A stretch of 64,000 nt of DNA, taken from Mesorhizobium australicum WSM2073 (lineage in GTDB: Bacteria; Pseudomonadota; Alphaproteobacteria; Rhizobiales; Rhizobiaceae). The stretch spans positions 5,408,001 through 5,472,000 of the forward strand of contig NC_019973.1 of assembly GCF_000230995.2 (NCBI RefSeq). Direction: 5' to 3'. A model generated the notes under the pieces. It did no database searches and was not told the DNA's origin. It saw nothing but the letters and a program-made list of their open reading frames with translations. The position numbers and the translations under genes are program-made. Positions 45,447-55,010 of this stretch are shown here, one piece after another (position 1 is the first letter of the stretch; each line of letters starts with the position of its first letter).

Positions 45447-46244
45447 CTATGCGCCGGTAGCGCGCTTGGTGATGCGCTCCAGACCGAGCAGCAGGACCAG
45501 CGTTGCCGCCACCAGGATCATGGTGAGCGCCGCCCCGGCAAAGATGTCGCCGCGATCGGTCAGTGAGAAAATCGACACCGGCAGCGTCACCCAACCCGGC
45601 GGATAGACCATCACGGTCGCGCCAAGCTCGCCCATGGACAGCGCGAAGCTCAGCCCGAAGGCCGCGACCAGATAGGGTGCGAGCAAGGGCAGCGTGACAT
45701 GCCGGAGCCGATAGGCAGGGCGTGCGCCAAGGCTCGACGCGACCTGCTCGAAGTCGGGCGACAGCCGCGCAAGCCCGGCCGAGACATTGCCGAAGGTGAA
45801 AGCCGAGATCAGCACGAAATGCGCGATCATGACGATTGCGATCGTGCCGTTGAGCAACAGCGGGGGATGGCTGAACGCAACCAGCAGGCCAAGGCCGACC
45901 GACACCGAAGGCACAGCGCTCGGGATGAAGAACAGCAGGCCGAGTGCCCTCGCCAGCGTGGCGCCCTGGATGCGCAGCGCAAGTGCTGCCCAGGTGCCGC
46001 TGACCAGCGCCAGCGCGCTGGCCAGGAAGCCGGTGACGAGGCTGGCCTTGACCGCGTTCCAGGCCGCGCCGCGCGCGACATCGGTGTAGTGCTCCGTGGT
46101 CAAGCCATTGGGCAGCACGCCGTTCCACTGGTCGGCGAGGCTGGACAGCAGGATCACCGCCAGCGGCGCCAGGAACAGCACGCCGAAGATCAGCGCGAAG
46201 ATCACCCAGATGACGAAGCGACCGGAACGCGACCAGACCAGCAT
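45447..46244 (-). CDS. phnV: 2-aminoethylphosphonate ABC transporter permease
   Basis: 265-residue membrane subunit of an AEP-type importer (PhnSTUV). EAA-like loop VASSLGARPAYRLRHVTLPL near residues 172-191 and six hydrophobic segments. The ATG at 46244 is two bases after the other permease; a longer frame reaching 47048 runs through that gene out of frame and was rejected. Last gene of the transport block; it converges on the MaoC-type gene at 44989. Substrate assignment rests on the PhnS-like binding protein and AEP-degrading genes on the same strand. Confidence 0.87.
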   Translation of the reverse strand: MLVWSRSGRFVIWVIFALIFGVLFLAPLAVILLSSLADQWNGVLPNGLTTEHYTDVARGAAWNAVKASLVTGFLASALALVSGTWAALALRIQGATLARALGLLFFIPSAVPSVSVGLGLLVAFSHPPLLLNGTIAIVMIAHFVLISAFTFGNVSAGLARLSPDFEQVASSLGARPAYRLRHVTLPLLAPYLVAAFGLSFALSMGELGATVMVYPPGWVTLPVSIFSLTDRGDIFAGAALTMILVAATLVLLLGLERITKRATGA

Positions 46245-46246
46245 CG

Positions 46247-47107
46247 CTAGACTCCCAACCGGCCGGCGGCGAAGCGGTAGAGGCCGAACAGGCCGAGCGA
46301 CAGGGCTATGTTGACCACGGCGATGATGCAGGCGACCTGGTAGGCCGATTCCTGGATCGCCTTGCCATAGATCAGCAGCGGCAGCGTGATGACGCCCTTG
46401 GCGCCGATGAACAGGACGATGCCGAATTCGTTGACGGTGAGGAGCAGGCAGAGGCTGCCGCCGGCGATGAGCGCGGGTACCGCCGCCGGCAGAATGACCT
46501 GGCGGACAATGCGGAACGGTCGCGCGCCAAGCACGCTTGCCGCTTCGATCTGGCCGCGATCGACCAGCGAAAAGGCGGCAAGCAGCGGCCGCAGGATGAA
46601 GGGCGTGTAGACCGTGACCTCGGCCAGAACGACGCCCCATGTCGAATAGAGGAAGTCGACCGGCGGCAGCGGCAGCGAGAAGGCTTCCATCAGCCCGGAG
46701 TTGAGCATGCCGGCGGAGCCATAAAGGAAGGTGAAGGCCAGCGTCACCAGGAAGGTCGGCAGGGCGATGAAAGTGTCGATCAGCCTGGCGATGAAGCCGC
46801 TGCCTGGAAACGGCACGAAGGCAAGGATCAGCGCCAGCACCAGGCCGACGACCAGGCATCCGGCCGTCGCCGTGACCGAGATCGTCACCGTGTTGACCAG
46901 CGCGTTGAGGAAGAAGCGCGAATGCAGGACGCGGACGATCTCGGCGACATTGGCGACGCCGCTGTCGTCGAGGAAGGCCTGGCGTACAATCAACGCCAGC
47001 GGGTAGAAGAACAGCAGTGCCAGCAGGGCCGCCGGCGGCACGATCCACAGCCGGCCCGGCTCTCGCTTTCTGGCCGTCGGCATACCAATGGCGAGCGCTT
47101 CAGACAC
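46247..47107 (-). CDS. phnU: 2-aminoethylphosphonate ABC transporter permease
   Basis: 286-residue membrane subunit with the EAA-type loop AASVLGARPFRIVRQVILPA and hydrophobic segments from about residue 22 on. The start is GTG 47107 (GGAAG eight bases before it, overlapping the ATPase stop by eight bases); ATG 47083 is the alternative but has a poor ribosome site. It pairs with PhnV. Confidence 0.85.
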   Translation of the reverse strand: MSEALAIGMPTARKREPGRLWIVPPAALLALLFFYPLALIVRQAFLDDSGVANVAEIVRVLHSRFFLNALVNTVTISVTATAGCLVVGLVLALILAFVPFPGSGFIARLIDTFIALPTFLVTLAFTFLYGSAGMLNSGLMEAFSLPLPPVDFLYSTWGVVLAEVTVYTPFILRPLLAAFSLVDRGQIEAASVLGARPFRIVRQVILPAAVPALIAGGSLCLLLTVNEFGIVLFIGAKGVITLPLLIYGKAIQESAYQVACIIAVVNIALSLGLFGLYRFAAGRLGV

Positions 47108-48245
47108 CGGCGTCTTCCGGGAGAAGCGACGTATCGGCCGGCGCAAAGAACAGCGGCACCTCTGTGCCGGGTTCCGGCAAGGCCATCGGCAGTTTCGTTG
47201 CCGAGACGCGCACCGGCGTGCCGTCGACATCGAGCACCAGATGCGTGAGTTCACCCTGCCAGTGCACTTCCCTGAGCGTGCCGACAATGCGGTTGGTGTG
47301 CTCGCTGTCGGCCGTCAGGCTCAGATGCTGCGGCCTGATGCAAAGCAGGCTCTTGTCGCCAACCTTCTCGCCGCGACCGGCACCGGTGAGCACGGCATCG
47401 CCATGCCTGGCCGTGGCGAAGCCCTTCGGGCCGGCAGCCTCGGCAACCGTCACCGGCAGAAGGTTGGCGCGGCCGAGAAACTCGGCGGTGAAGCGGTTTG
47501 GCGGACGGCGATAGAGTTCGGTCGTCGGCCCATGCGAACAGACCCTGCCGTCGCGCATGATGGCGATCTTGTCGGCAAGCGTCAGCGCCTCGGTCTGGTC
47601 GTGGGTGACGTAGAGGATGGTCAGGCCCGGCAGGCTGCGGTGCAGACGGGCGATCTCCTCGACCATGTTGCGGCGGATCTGCGCGTCGAGCGCCGAAAGC
47701 GGCTCGTCGAGCAGCAGCACGCGGGGCCGCACGGCAAGAGCGCGCGCAATCGCGACGCGCTGCTGCTGGCCGCCCGAAAGCTCGCGCGGATAACGCCGGG
47801 CAAACGTCGCCATGCCGACGGTGGCGAGCGCATCTTTCACCCGTTCGCCGATCAGCGCCTTGTCGGCGCCTTGTGCCCTGAGGCCAAAGGCGACGTTGTC
47901 CTCGACCCGCATATGCGGGAACAGCGCGTAGTTCTGCACCACCATGCCGAGCCCACGCTCATAGGGCGGCAGATCGGTGACATCGGTGGCGCCGATGCGG
48001 ATGCGGCCGCTTGCCGGCCGCACGAAGCCGGCAACGGCACGCAGAGCTGTCGTCTTGCCGGAGCCGGACGGGCCTATCATCGCCAGGATTTCGCCAGGCG
48101 CGATGTCGAGGGTCAGCGGATGCAGGACGACATGGGCGCCATAGGCGACAACGACCTTGTCGAAGTGGACGTTCGAGCCGGCGCCGCGAACCTTCGCGGC
48201 GTCGATGTCCGTGACACTAGGGCCCGTGAAGGCGGCGGCCGACAT
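47100..48245 (-). CDS. phnT: 2-aminoethylphosphonate ABC transporter ATP-binding protein
   Basis: 381-residue ATPase: Walker A GPSGSGKTTALR, signature LSGGQQQRVAIARAL, Walker B VLLLDEPLSALD and H-loop VTHDQTEAL, then a C-terminal TOBE domain from about residue 290 (SLLCIRPQHLSL). It is of the CysA/PotA/PhnT group. The ATG is chosen at 48245; the extension to 48302 overlaps the binding-protein gene and lacks support. It lies 32 bases after phnS. Confidence 0.88.
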   Translation of the reverse strand: MSAAAFTGPSVTDIDAAKVRGAGSNVHFDKVVVAYGAHVVLHPLTLDIAPGEILAMIGPSGSGKTTALRAVAGFVRPASGRIRIGATDVTDLPPYERGLGMVVQNYALFPHMRVEDNVAFGLRAQGADKALIGERVKDALATVGMATFARRYPRELSGGQQQRVAIARALAVRPRVLLLDEPLSALDAQIRRNMVEEIARLHRSLPGLTILYVTHDQTEALTLADKIAIMRDGRVCSHGPTTELYRRPPNRFTAEFLGRANLLPVTVAEAAGPKGFATARHGDAVLTGAGRGEKVGDKSLLCIRPQHLSLTADSEHTNRIVGTLREVHWQGELTHLVLDVDGTPVRVSATKLPMALPEPGTEVPLFFAPADTSLLPEDAGV

Positions 48246-48277
48246 GGCATTGTTCTCCGGATTGCTTCCCGTGCGGA

Positions 48278-49306
48278 TCAACTTCCGGTCGCTTCGTTCC
48301 ACTTCTTGACGTAGTCGGGAAGCTTGCTCAGCGCCTCGTCCCAGTTCGGCGACCAGATGGTCAGGCCTTTCATCGCCTCCTGCAGCTTGGCGAAATTGGC
48401 GTCGGACGGCGTCACGTCCTTGCGGGCCGGCATGCCGAGGGCAACGGAACTTACAGTCGACTGTGCCTCCTTGGACAGCAGGAAGTCGATCAGCTTCTTG
48501 CCGTTGTCGCTATTTGGCGCACCGGTGACCAGGCCGATTTCATAGGGCAGCGCAAAGGTGGAGCGGGTGCCATCGGGGCCAGCGGGCCAAAACACCTTGA
48601 TGTTGGGATTGTCTGCCATCTGCGACATGTTCATCTGCAGGTCGCCATTGGCCACATGCAGCTCGCCCTTGTTGACCAGCGCGGTCAGCTTGCCGGTCGA
48701 GGCGGACGGGCCGACATTGTTGTCCTGCAGCTTCTTCATGAACTCGAAGCCGGCATCCTCGCCGCCAAAGGCATGGATGATCTGCAGCATGACGGCCGTG
48801 CCGTCGCCAGCCTGGCCGGGGGTCGAGTACTGGATCTTGCCCTTGAACTTCGGATCGAGCAGATCGTTATAGCTCTTCGGCGCTTCCGACAGCACGGCGC
48901 TGTTGTAGATGAAATTCATGTAGTTGTTGACCAGCGGCCGGTACTTGTCGGTGCCGCCGTCGATCTGGGATGCGGCTTCGGGTTTGTAATCCTGCAGCAG
49001 ACCGTCCGCGGCGGCGCGCTGGATGAAGGGCGGCAAGGTCACCAGCACGTCGGCCTGCGGGTTCGACTTTTCCTTGGCGACGCGCTCGACGACGCCGCCC
49101 GAGCCTGCCTCGATATACTGAACGGTGATGCCGGTGGCCTTGGTGAAGGCTGCGAATTCGGTCTCGTACCAGCTGCCATTGCCGTCATGCAGCCCATCGG
49201 CGGAGTAGACGGTGACGACGCCGTCGGCGAGTGCCGGCCCAATGAGAGCCGCCGATGCGAGCAATGCGGCGAAGGCCGCGACCATGGTTGCGTTCCTTGA
49301 TTTCAT
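48278..49306 (-). CDS. phnS: 2-aminoethylphosphonate ABC transporter substrate-binding protein
   Basis: 342-residue periplasmic binding protein with a clear Sec signal ([20 protein letters not shown], cleavage near residue 27 at ALA/DG). Mature part begins [19 protein letters not shown] and has the [26 protein letters not shown] and [11 protein letters not shown] features of PhnS/TIGR03227-type AEP-binding proteins. The ATG follows AAGGGGA. Its upstream interval (49307-49556) carries the AT-rich motif also found before phnW, so it may be separately regulated by the same factor. Confidence 0.88.
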   Translation of the reverse strand: MKSRNATMVAAFAALLASAALIGPALADGVVTVYSADGLHDGNGSWYETEFAAFTKATGITVQYIEAGSGGVVERVAKEKSNPQADVLVTLPPFIQRAAADGLLQDYKPEAASQIDGGTDKYRPLVNNYMNFIYNSAVLSEAPKSYNDLLDPKFKGKIQYSTPGQAGDGTAVMLQIIHAFGGEDAGFEFMKKLQDNNVGPSASTGKLTALVNKGELHVANGDLQMNMSQMADNPNIKVFWPAGPDGTRSTFALPYEIGLVTGAPNSDNGKKLIDFLLSKEAQSTVSSVALGMPARKDVTPSDANFAKLQEAMKGLTIWSPNWDEALSKLPDYVKKWNEATGS

Positions 49307-49352
49307 AACCAGTTCCCCTTTGATTGAAGGCACATTCTGCGATGCACTAGGA

Positions 49353-49394
49353 CCAACCGGCCTTTGGGTCTCTGGCGGACGTTGAGCCGGTTGG
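49353..49394 (-). other. Stem-loop in the phnS leader
   Basis: CCAACCGGC (49353-49361) and GCCGGTTGG (49386-49394) form a perfect 9-bp stem with a 24-base loop, about 50 bases before the phnS start. Could be the end of the upstream transcript, or a stabiliser; no U-run was seen. Confidence 0.4.
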
Positions 49395-49435
49395 ATGTCT
49401 TCGTTGTGACAACTCTGGGGATTGGGCATCGATAA

Positions 49436-49454
49436 GTAAAATCTATTTATTTTA
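49436..49454 (-). promoter_or_regulatory. AT-rich operator-like motif upstream of phnS
   Basis: GTAAAATC followed by TTATTTT after a short gap, with AAAAT/ATTTT arms forming a dyad. The same GTAAAATC...TTATTTT pair occurs upstream of phnW at 56274-56289. A common binding site for the LysR regulator at 56475 is the simplest explanation; it lies 130 bases before the phnS start. Confidence 0.4.
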
Positions 49455-49556
49455 TGATAGCCAAACTTTCTCTGATATTTGTCATGGAACTGTCGCATCG
49501 ATGTCGTGAATACAAATATGCTGCGCCGATGGCGGCTATCCGTTTGAAAATACAGG

Positions 49557-50570
49557 TTATCGGCCGAACACAATGCCTGCGGTCTGCGCCCGCAATCGCG
49601 GATCATGCGAGCGGATGGTCACTGGCCGGCCTTCGAGAATTTCGAAACAGCGCGCGAGCGTGTCGTCTTCCAGCCGGCGCATCGCCTCGTAGGTGAAGAA
49701 GGTAAGATGCGGAAACAGGATCACATTGTCGCGACCGAACAATGCGCTCATCGGATGGCCTGACCTCGCCAGCGGCTCGACCGAATAGACGTCGAGCCCG
49801 GCACCACCGATGCGACCGGCAACGATCGTCTCGACGAGCGCCGCCTCATCGATCAGCGCACCGCGCGAGACATTGACGATGATGGCCGAAGGTTTCAGGC
49901 AGGCGAGCTCATGCTTGCCGATCAGGCCGCGTGTCTGGTCATTCAGCACGCAATGCAACGAAACGAAATCACAGGCACGCAACATGGCGTGCAGGTCGTC
50001 GGCCTTCTCGATGCCGGCGGCGCGCATCGTCGCGGCATCGACACCGGGATCAAAACCAACGACGCGTGCGCGAAACCCCTGGCCGGCCATGCGCGCCATG
50101 CTGCGGCCAATCTTGCCGCAGCCGACCAGCCCAAGCGTGGCGCCTGATATATCGCGTCCCAGCCAGCGCTGTTCGGGCCAAATCCAGCCGTCTCGCGTCA
50201 TTGCCTGGGTGATCCCCGGCAGCCGCTTGGCGAGCGCAATCATCAGCGCGAAGGCACCTTCGGCAACGGTTTCCTCGGCATAGTCGGGCACGTTGACCAC
50301 GGGAATGCCGCGCCGCATCGCTGCGGGAATATCGATGGCATCGATGCCGACGCCGTATTTGACGATACCCTTCAGCCTGGGAGCGGCGTCGATCACCCGC
50401 GCGGTGATGGGCGTGTAGCACATGAGCAGAAGATCCGCGTCGGCGACCGCGTTGGCGAGATCGGCTTCGGGAATGCCATCCGGCAGCGTCACCAGGTCGA
50501 CGCCCCTCGCCCGTAGGCCGGTATCAATTTCAGGACATTCGAGTTCGCGGTCTGTGCGGACGACCTTCAT
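49557..50570 (-). CDS. D-2-hydroxyacid dehydrogenase (NAD-binding)
   Basis: 337-residue D-isomer-specific 2-hydroxyacid dehydrogenase. The Rossmann loop [17 protein letters not shown] sits near residues 146-162; the catalytic Arg is in [10 protein letters not shown], the Glu about 30 residues later, and the His in [10 protein letters not shown] replaces the common HxA form at the usual place. It is like CtBP or phosphoglycerate dehydrogenase in length. Two bases after the PbfA-like gene, within the AEP run; a role on a 2-oxo or 2-hydroxy phosphonate is possible but unproven. Confidence 0.85.
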   Translation of the reverse strand: MKVVRTDRELECPEIDTGLRARGVDLVTLPDGIPEADLANAVADADLLLMCYTPITARVIDAAPRLKGIVKYGVGIDAIDIPAAMRRGIPVVNVPDYAEETVAEGAFALMIALAKRLPGITQAMTRDGWIWPEQRWLGRDISGATLGLVGCGKIGRSMARMAGQGFRARVVGFDPGVDAATMRAAGIEKADDLHAMLRACDFVSLHCVLNDQTRGLIGKHELACLKPSAIIVNVSRGALIDEAALVETIVAGRIGGAGLDVYSVEPLARSGHPMSALFGRDNVILFPHLTFFTYEAMRRLEDDTLARCFEILEGRPVTIRSHDPRLRAQTAGIVFGR

Positions 50571-50572
50571 GG

Positions 50573-51934
50573 TCAGGCCGCCAGAACCGCGGTCTCGACG
50601 ATGTCGAGCGCGCGGTCGAGATCAGTTTTGGAGATAACCAACGGCGGCGAGAGCGTCAGCACATTGCCGTGGCTCACCTTGAAGCTCAGGCCTTGTTCCA
50701 GGCAGGTGTAGAAGACACGTTCGGCGAGGTCCCGCGCCGGCTGTCGCGAAGCACGGTCCTCAACGAGTTCGACGCCGACCATCAGCCCCCTGCCCCTGAC
50801 GTCACCGACATGGGGCGAGCGCGCCATCAGGTCCTGCATACGTGCAAGCATATGGCCGCCAAGCTCAGCCGAACGCTCGACCAGCCCCTCCTCCAGGATG
50901 ATGTCGATGGTCGTCAGCGCCGCACGCGTTGTCACGGGGTTCTTTTCGTGGGTGTAGTGACCGATGGCAAAGCCGCCGGTGACGTCGAGATCGCGGCGGG
51001 CGATGACGGCGGCGATCGGCAGGATGCCGCCGCCGAGTGATTTGCCGAGGACAAGAATGTCGGGCGTTACGCCGTCATGCTCATGGGCGAAAACTTTTCC
51101 GGTCTTGCCGAGGCCGGTCGGGATCTCGTCGAAGATCAGCAGCGTGCCGTGCCTATCGCAGGCCTCGCGCACGCGCTTCCAGAAGCCAGGCGGAGGTGGA
51201 TTGGGCGTCGCGCGCATCGGCTCGGCAACGACAGCCGCCACGTCCTGCTCGCGGCCGAGAACGTAGGCGATCATGTTGGCGCAAGCGAGCCCGGACGCTT
51301 CCAGCGTGTCGTGGCCATAGGGGCAACGATAGCCATCCCAGGACGCGACATGCTCGGTGCCGGTCATCATCGGGCCTGCGATATGCGAGCGGAACGTCGC
51401 CTCGCCGCCGACGCTGGCAGCGCCGAAGCCGGCGCCATGGAAAGCATCCCAGAACGACACCGTCTTGAAACGGCCGGTGGCGGCGCGCGCGATCTTCAGC
51501 GCGACCTCGATGGCATCGGAGCCACCGGTGGTGAACAGCACCTTGCCGAGATCGCCGGGAGCCAGCGCGGCCAGCTTCTCGGCCAATTCGACGGCGGGCT
51601 CGCAGGTGAAACGGCGCGGCGCGAAGCAGAGGTCGTCGAGCTGCTTCTTGATCGCCGCCACCAATCTCGGGTGGCCGTAGCCGAGGTGATGCACGCTGTT
51701 GCCGTGGAAATCCATGAAGCGGCGGCCGGCGGTGTCCTCGATCCAGATGCCTTCCGCCCTAGCGATCGTCGAAAGACAGGGGCTGGACAGGCTCTGGTGC
51801 ATGAACGCGGCGGCATCGCGATCGAGCAGGCCGCGAATGCGGGGATCGTTCTGGCCGGTATCCCAGCGGCCGCGCGCCGCCGTCGTGTTGGAATCGCCTT
51901 CGGTATGCACAAGCTCTGGTATCGCGGCCATCAT
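50573..51934 (-). CDS. Class III PLP enzyme, PbfA-like (1-hydroxy-2-aminoethylphosphonate ammonia-lyase related)
   Basis: 453-residue class III aminotransferase-fold PLP enzyme. The N-terminal half shows the pattern of PbfA-type enzymes, which eliminate ammonia from (R)-1-hydroxy-2-aminoethylphosphonate to give phosphonoacetaldehyde: MHQSLSSPCLSTI, RRFMDFHGNSVHHLGYGHP, APGDLGKVLFTTGGSDAIE and KTVSFWDAFHGAGFGAASVG. The Schiff-base Lys lies in ILVLGKSLGGGILP. In PbfA relatives, as I recall them, the corresponding GGTSAIGMALK and SFHGASLDAISVGGE differ at several pocket residues, so substrate may differ too. A GGAG ribosome site precedes ATG 51934. In the phnW-phnA-phnY run, its product would feed PhnY. 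Confidence 0.75.
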   Translation of the reverse strand: MMAAIPELVHTEGDSNTTAARGRWDTGQNDPRIRGLLDRDAAAFMHQSLSSPCLSTIARAEGIWIEDTAGRRFMDFHGNSVHHLGYGHPRLVAAIKKQLDDLCFAPRRFTCEPAVELAEKLAALAPGDLGKVLFTTGGSDAIEVALKIARAATGRFKTVSFWDAFHGAGFGAASVGGEATFRSHIAGPMMTGTEHVASWDGYRCPYGHDTLEASGLACANMIAYVLGREQDVAAVVAEPMRATPNPPPPGFWKRVREACDRHGTLLIFDEIPTGLGKTGKVFAHEHDGVTPDILVLGKSLGGGILPIAAVIARRDLDVTGGFAIGHYTHEKNPVTTRAALTTIDIILEEGLVERSAELGGHMLARMQDLMARSPHVGDVRGRGLMVGVELVEDRASRQPARDLAERVFYTCLEQGLSFKVSHGNVLTLSPPLVISKTDLDRALDIVETAVLAA

Positions 51935-52004
51935 TGTCTCCGAAATGCGAATGAGGGAGCGTGGGATGCTCCCTCGGTTTGTTCCGCCAGCTTATGTGAT
52001 CCGG

Positions 52005-53462
52005 TCAGGACCAAGGCAGCGAAAATGTCTTCACATTGGTGTAGCTCTTCATCGCCTCGATGACGCCTTCCTTGTAGCCATTGCCGCTGTCCTTGATGCC
52101 GCCGAAGGGCGACATCTCGATGCGGTAGCCCGGCACTTCCCAGATGTTCACCGTGCCGACCTGCAGGCCGGCGATGTATTTCTGCATGCGGGGAAACGAA
52201 TTGGTGCAGACGCCCGACGACAGGCCGAAGGCGGTCGAGTTGGACAACGCGATCAGTGCTTCATCGTCATCCGGCGCGCGCACGATCGGGATGATCGGCC
52301 CGAACGTTTCTTCCTTCACCAGTTCGGATGTGTGCGGCACGCGGTCGACGACGATTGGCGGCAGCAGCGCACCCTGACGACCCGGGTTGTAGAGGATCTC
52401 TGCCCCCTGCTCGGCCGCCATGTGGACGCGCGCTTCGAACAATGCCGCCGCCTTCTCATGCACGACGGTGCCGAGATCGGTCGAGCGGTCCATCGGATCG
52501 CCGAAGCGGATCTTCTTGGCCCGCTCCAGCACCAGCGGCACGAAGCGGTCGGCGACGCTTTCCTGGACGAGGATGCGCTTGACCGCCGTGCAGCGCTGGC
52601 CGGAGTTTTTGGTCGCACCGGCGACCGCGAGATCGGCGGCCTTGGCCAGATCGTCATCGGAGAGATCGTTGAGGATGATCAGCGGATCGTTGCCGCCGAG
52701 TTCCAGCACCTGGCGCCTGTAACCGGCGGTGCGGGCGATCATCTTGCCGACCGGCACGCCGCCGGTGAAGGTGATCAAGTCGATATTCTCGTTGGTGATC
52801 ATCTCGTTGCCGATGTCGACCGGCCAGCCGGTCACCACCGAAAGCATTTCCGGCGGCAGGCCGGCTTCATAAAGAATGTCGGCCAGCACCAACGCCGTCA
52901 TCGGCGTCAGTTCGGTCGGCTTCACCACCACGCAATTGTTGGTGGCGATGGCCGGCGCCACCTTGTGCGAGACCATGTTGAGCGGATGGTTGAATGGCGT
53001 GATCGCCGAGATAGCCTTCAGCGGCTCGCGCGTGGTGAAGATCTTGCGCGCCTTGCCGTGCGGGGTGAGGTCGCAGGAGAAGATCTGGCCATCGTCCTGG
53101 ATGCACATCTGCGCCGACAGCGTGAACACATCATAGGCGCGGCCGACTTCGTAGAGCGAGTCGGCCTTGGAGATACCGAGCTCGAGCGTGATCAGATCGG
53201 ATATTTCTTCCCGGCGCAACGCCAGTGCTTCCGCCGTGCGGAACAGAATCTGCTGGCGCTCGTAGCGCGTCAGCTTCGACTTGTAGCCTGCAGCGATCTC
53301 GAACGCCTGGCGGGCGTGTTCGGCGCGGCCGGCGGGGACGGTGCCGATGACGGTGTCGTTCCAGGGGTAACGCACCTCGACAACACCACCGGCATCGACC
53401 TTCTTGCCGGCAATGCGCATCGGCTCGTGGCGAACTTTGATGGCGGGGTCAAGTTGGGTCAT
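52005..53462 (-). CDS. phnY: Phosphonoacetaldehyde dehydrogenase
   Basis: 485-residue NAD-dependent aldehyde dehydrogenase converting phosphonoacetaldehyde to phosphonoacetate. Catalytic Cys291 is preceded by Arg290 in [10 protein letters not shown], an arginine that in PhnY proteins is thought to bind the phosphonate; Glu in VLELGGNDP and Asn in ITPFNHPLN complete the active site. The ATG at 53462 is chosen over an extension that enters the palindromic repeat. It lies in the same run as phnW and phnA, separated from phnA by the palindromic element at 53504-53685. Confidence 0.92.
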   Translation of the reverse strand: MTQLDPAIKVRHEPMRIAGKKVDAGGVVEVRYPWNDTVIGTVPAGRAEHARQAFEIAAGYKSKLTRYERQQILFRTAEALALRREEISDLITLELGISKADSLYEVGRAYDVFTLSAQMCIQDDGQIFSCDLTPHGKARKIFTTREPLKAISAITPFNHPLNMVSHKVAPAIATNNCVVVKPTELTPMTALVLADILYEAGLPPEMLSVVTGWPVDIGNEMITNENIDLITFTGGVPVGKMIARTAGYRRQVLELGGNDPLIILNDLSDDDLAKAADLAVAGATKNSGQRCTAVKRILVQESVADRFVPLVLERAKKIRFGDPMDRSTDLGTVVHEKAAALFEARVHMAAEQGAEILYNPGRQGALLPPIVVDRVPHTSELVKEETFGPIIPIVRAPDDDEALIALSNSTAFGLSSGVCTNSFPRMQKYIAGLQVGTVNIWEVPGYRIEMSPFGGIKDSGNGYKEGVIEAMKSYTNVKTFSLPWS

Positions 53463-53503
53463 GTGCTCTGCTCCAGCAGATTCTTGGGTACGTCGCGGCG
53501 AGG

Positions 53504-53685
53504 GGTCGACCCCCACTCCGGCCCTTCGGGCCACCTCTCCCCCCGATCGACGGGGGAGAGGAAGGCCGCCAGGGCTAGCGGCGGCTTAGCCTAAAAGCGT
53601 GGTGGCGCCGACCTCGCCTGATTTCCTCTCCCCCGTCGATCGGGGGAGAGGTGTCGAGCGAAGCTCGACGGAGTGGGGGTCGACC
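53504..53685. repeat. Long palindromic intergenic element (RIME-like)
   Basis: A nested inverted repeat of about 182 bases between phnA and phnY. The outer arms are 17-bp perfect complements (53504-53520 and 53669-53685). The inner arms are about 30 bp (53533-53563 and 53623-53652), differing by one extra C, and each inner arm is itself palindromic around GATCG. Small hairpins GGCCCTTCGGGCC and TCGAGCGAAGCTCGA lie between. Such elements are repeated in rhizobial genomes. It does not encode a protein and would form a large hairpin in the transcript. Confidence 0.85.
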
Positions 53686-53729
53686 AGCGCCATCATGGAG
53701 GCGACACCTACCGGCACCCGACCCATCCG

Positions 53730-54986
53730 TCACGCGAGCGCCGCGGCAAGCGTGGCGTAGTAGAAGGCGTCGAAGTTCCTCAGCGCCGGCTCATCAGGCA
53801 AATCCGGCAGCACGCGGTTGACGATGAACGGCACTTCCTGCTCGGTCAGTCCGCCATGCGAGCGCAGCGGCTCGTTCAGCGCCGCCAGATCATGGCGATG
53901 TTCCGATGTGCCGATCGTCTTGTTCTCGGTCGAGACCAGCACGATGTCGCCGATGCGGTCAGCCGGCAGTTCGAAGCGCTCGCAGGCCGTCCGGCTATCG
54001 ACGACCAGCATGATGCCGTCAACCTTGGCCAGCCGCGCCATGATGCCCGCCTGGTCCGCGCCATCAGGCAAATAGGCGGTGGCGAAAGAGCCCAGCGCGC
54101 CATGGTGCACGACATAGGGGTCGGTGATCGGCAGGATGACGCGGGCGGCATCCTTGCCCAGCCATTCGTCAAGCAGGTCCTGGACGTAGACGACGTCGGG
54201 CGCACCGCCGGCCTTGTGCTTGGGCTTCATGCCATGGTCGGCGGTGACAACGATCGCGGCGCCCAGCGCATCAAGTTCGGTCAGGTACTTGTCGAACATC
54301 TCGTAGAAGGCGTTGGCCTGCGGCACGCCCGGTGCGTATTTGTGCTGCACGTAGTCCGTCGTCGTCAGGTACATGATGTCGGGGCGGAATTCCCGCAGCA
54401 ACTGGACGCCGGCGGCGAAGACGAATTCCGACAGTTCGGCCGAATAGACTTCTGGCACAGGCAGGCCGAAATGCTTCGAGGCATTGTCGATGCCGTGCTC
54501 GCCAACCGTGGTTGTATCGGACTTCTCCGCCGAAAAGCACAGCGCGCGCCCTTCGTCGAAAGACAGACCCTTGCCGAGCAGCGCACGCAGTTTGTCTTTG
54601 GCGGTCACAACGGCAACCTTGGCGCCCGCATCATAGAAGGCCTGAAAAATGGTCGGCGCGCGCAGGAAGCGCGGGGCGTTCATCATCACTTCCTTGCCGG
54701 TCTCGCGCTCGTAGAGATAGTTGCCGCAAATACCGTGCACCGAGGGCGGGCGACCGGTGGCGATCGACAAATTGTTGGGATTGGTAAAGCTCGGAATGAC
54801 CGAGTGTGCGAAACGCACCGTGCCCTTCTCCTTGATCCTGACCAGGGCCGGCATCAGCCCGGCCTTGACCGCTTCATCGAGATAGGCCGGCTCGCAGCCG
54901 TCGAGGCAGATGGCGATCGCCGGCACGCGCGGCCAGGCGTAGGTGCGGCCGTTGACCGCGACGTTGATGGGAGACATCTGGTTCAT
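53730..54986 (-). CDS. phnA: Phosphonoacetate hydrolase
   Basis: 418-residue alkaline-phosphatase-superfamily enzyme that cleaves phosphonoacetate to acetate and phosphate with two zinc ions. Residues fall exactly at the positions known for Sinorhizobium PhnA: Asp29, nucleophile Thr68 (SFTNPNN), Asp211 and His215 (TTDYVQHK) and Asp250-His251 (TADHGMK); the last His is in EPLRSHGG. No signal peptide. The start ATG follows a TTG that is less likely. Preceded by phnW 24 bases away and followed by the palindromic element, then phnY. Confidence 0.95.
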   Translation of the reverse strand: MNQMSPINVAVNGRTYAWPRVPAIAICLDGCEPAYLDEAVKAGLMPALVRIKEKGTVRFAHSVIPSFTNPNNLSIATGRPPSVHGICGNYLYERETGKEVMMNAPRFLRAPTIFQAFYDAGAKVAVVTAKDKLRALLGKGLSFDEGRALCFSAEKSDTTTVGEHGIDNASKHFGLPVPEVYSAELSEFVFAAGVQLLREFRPDIMYLTTTDYVQHKYAPGVPQANAFYEMFDKYLTELDALGAAIVVTADHGMKPKHKAGGAPDVVYVQDLLDEWLGKDAARVILPITDPYVVHHGALGSFATAYLPDGADQAGIMARLAKVDGIMLVVDSRTACERFELPADRIGDIVLVSTENKTIGTSEHRHDLAALNEPLRSHGGLTEQEVPFIVNRVLPDLPDEPALRNFDAFYYATLAAALA

Positions 54987-55010
54987 CAAAAATCCTCGAA
55001 ATCGGCCGCT

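Noticed and set aside
45447..47048. A 533-codon open frame seemed to fuse two permeases.
   Set aside because: Its first 268 codons run through phnU in the wrong frame and have no permease-like sequence. The real phnV begins at 46244, two bases from phnU.
51699..53594. A 631-codon frame on the plus strand opposite phnY and the PbfA-like gene.
   Set aside because: It is a high-GC shadow of two well-supported minus-strand genes and resembles no family.
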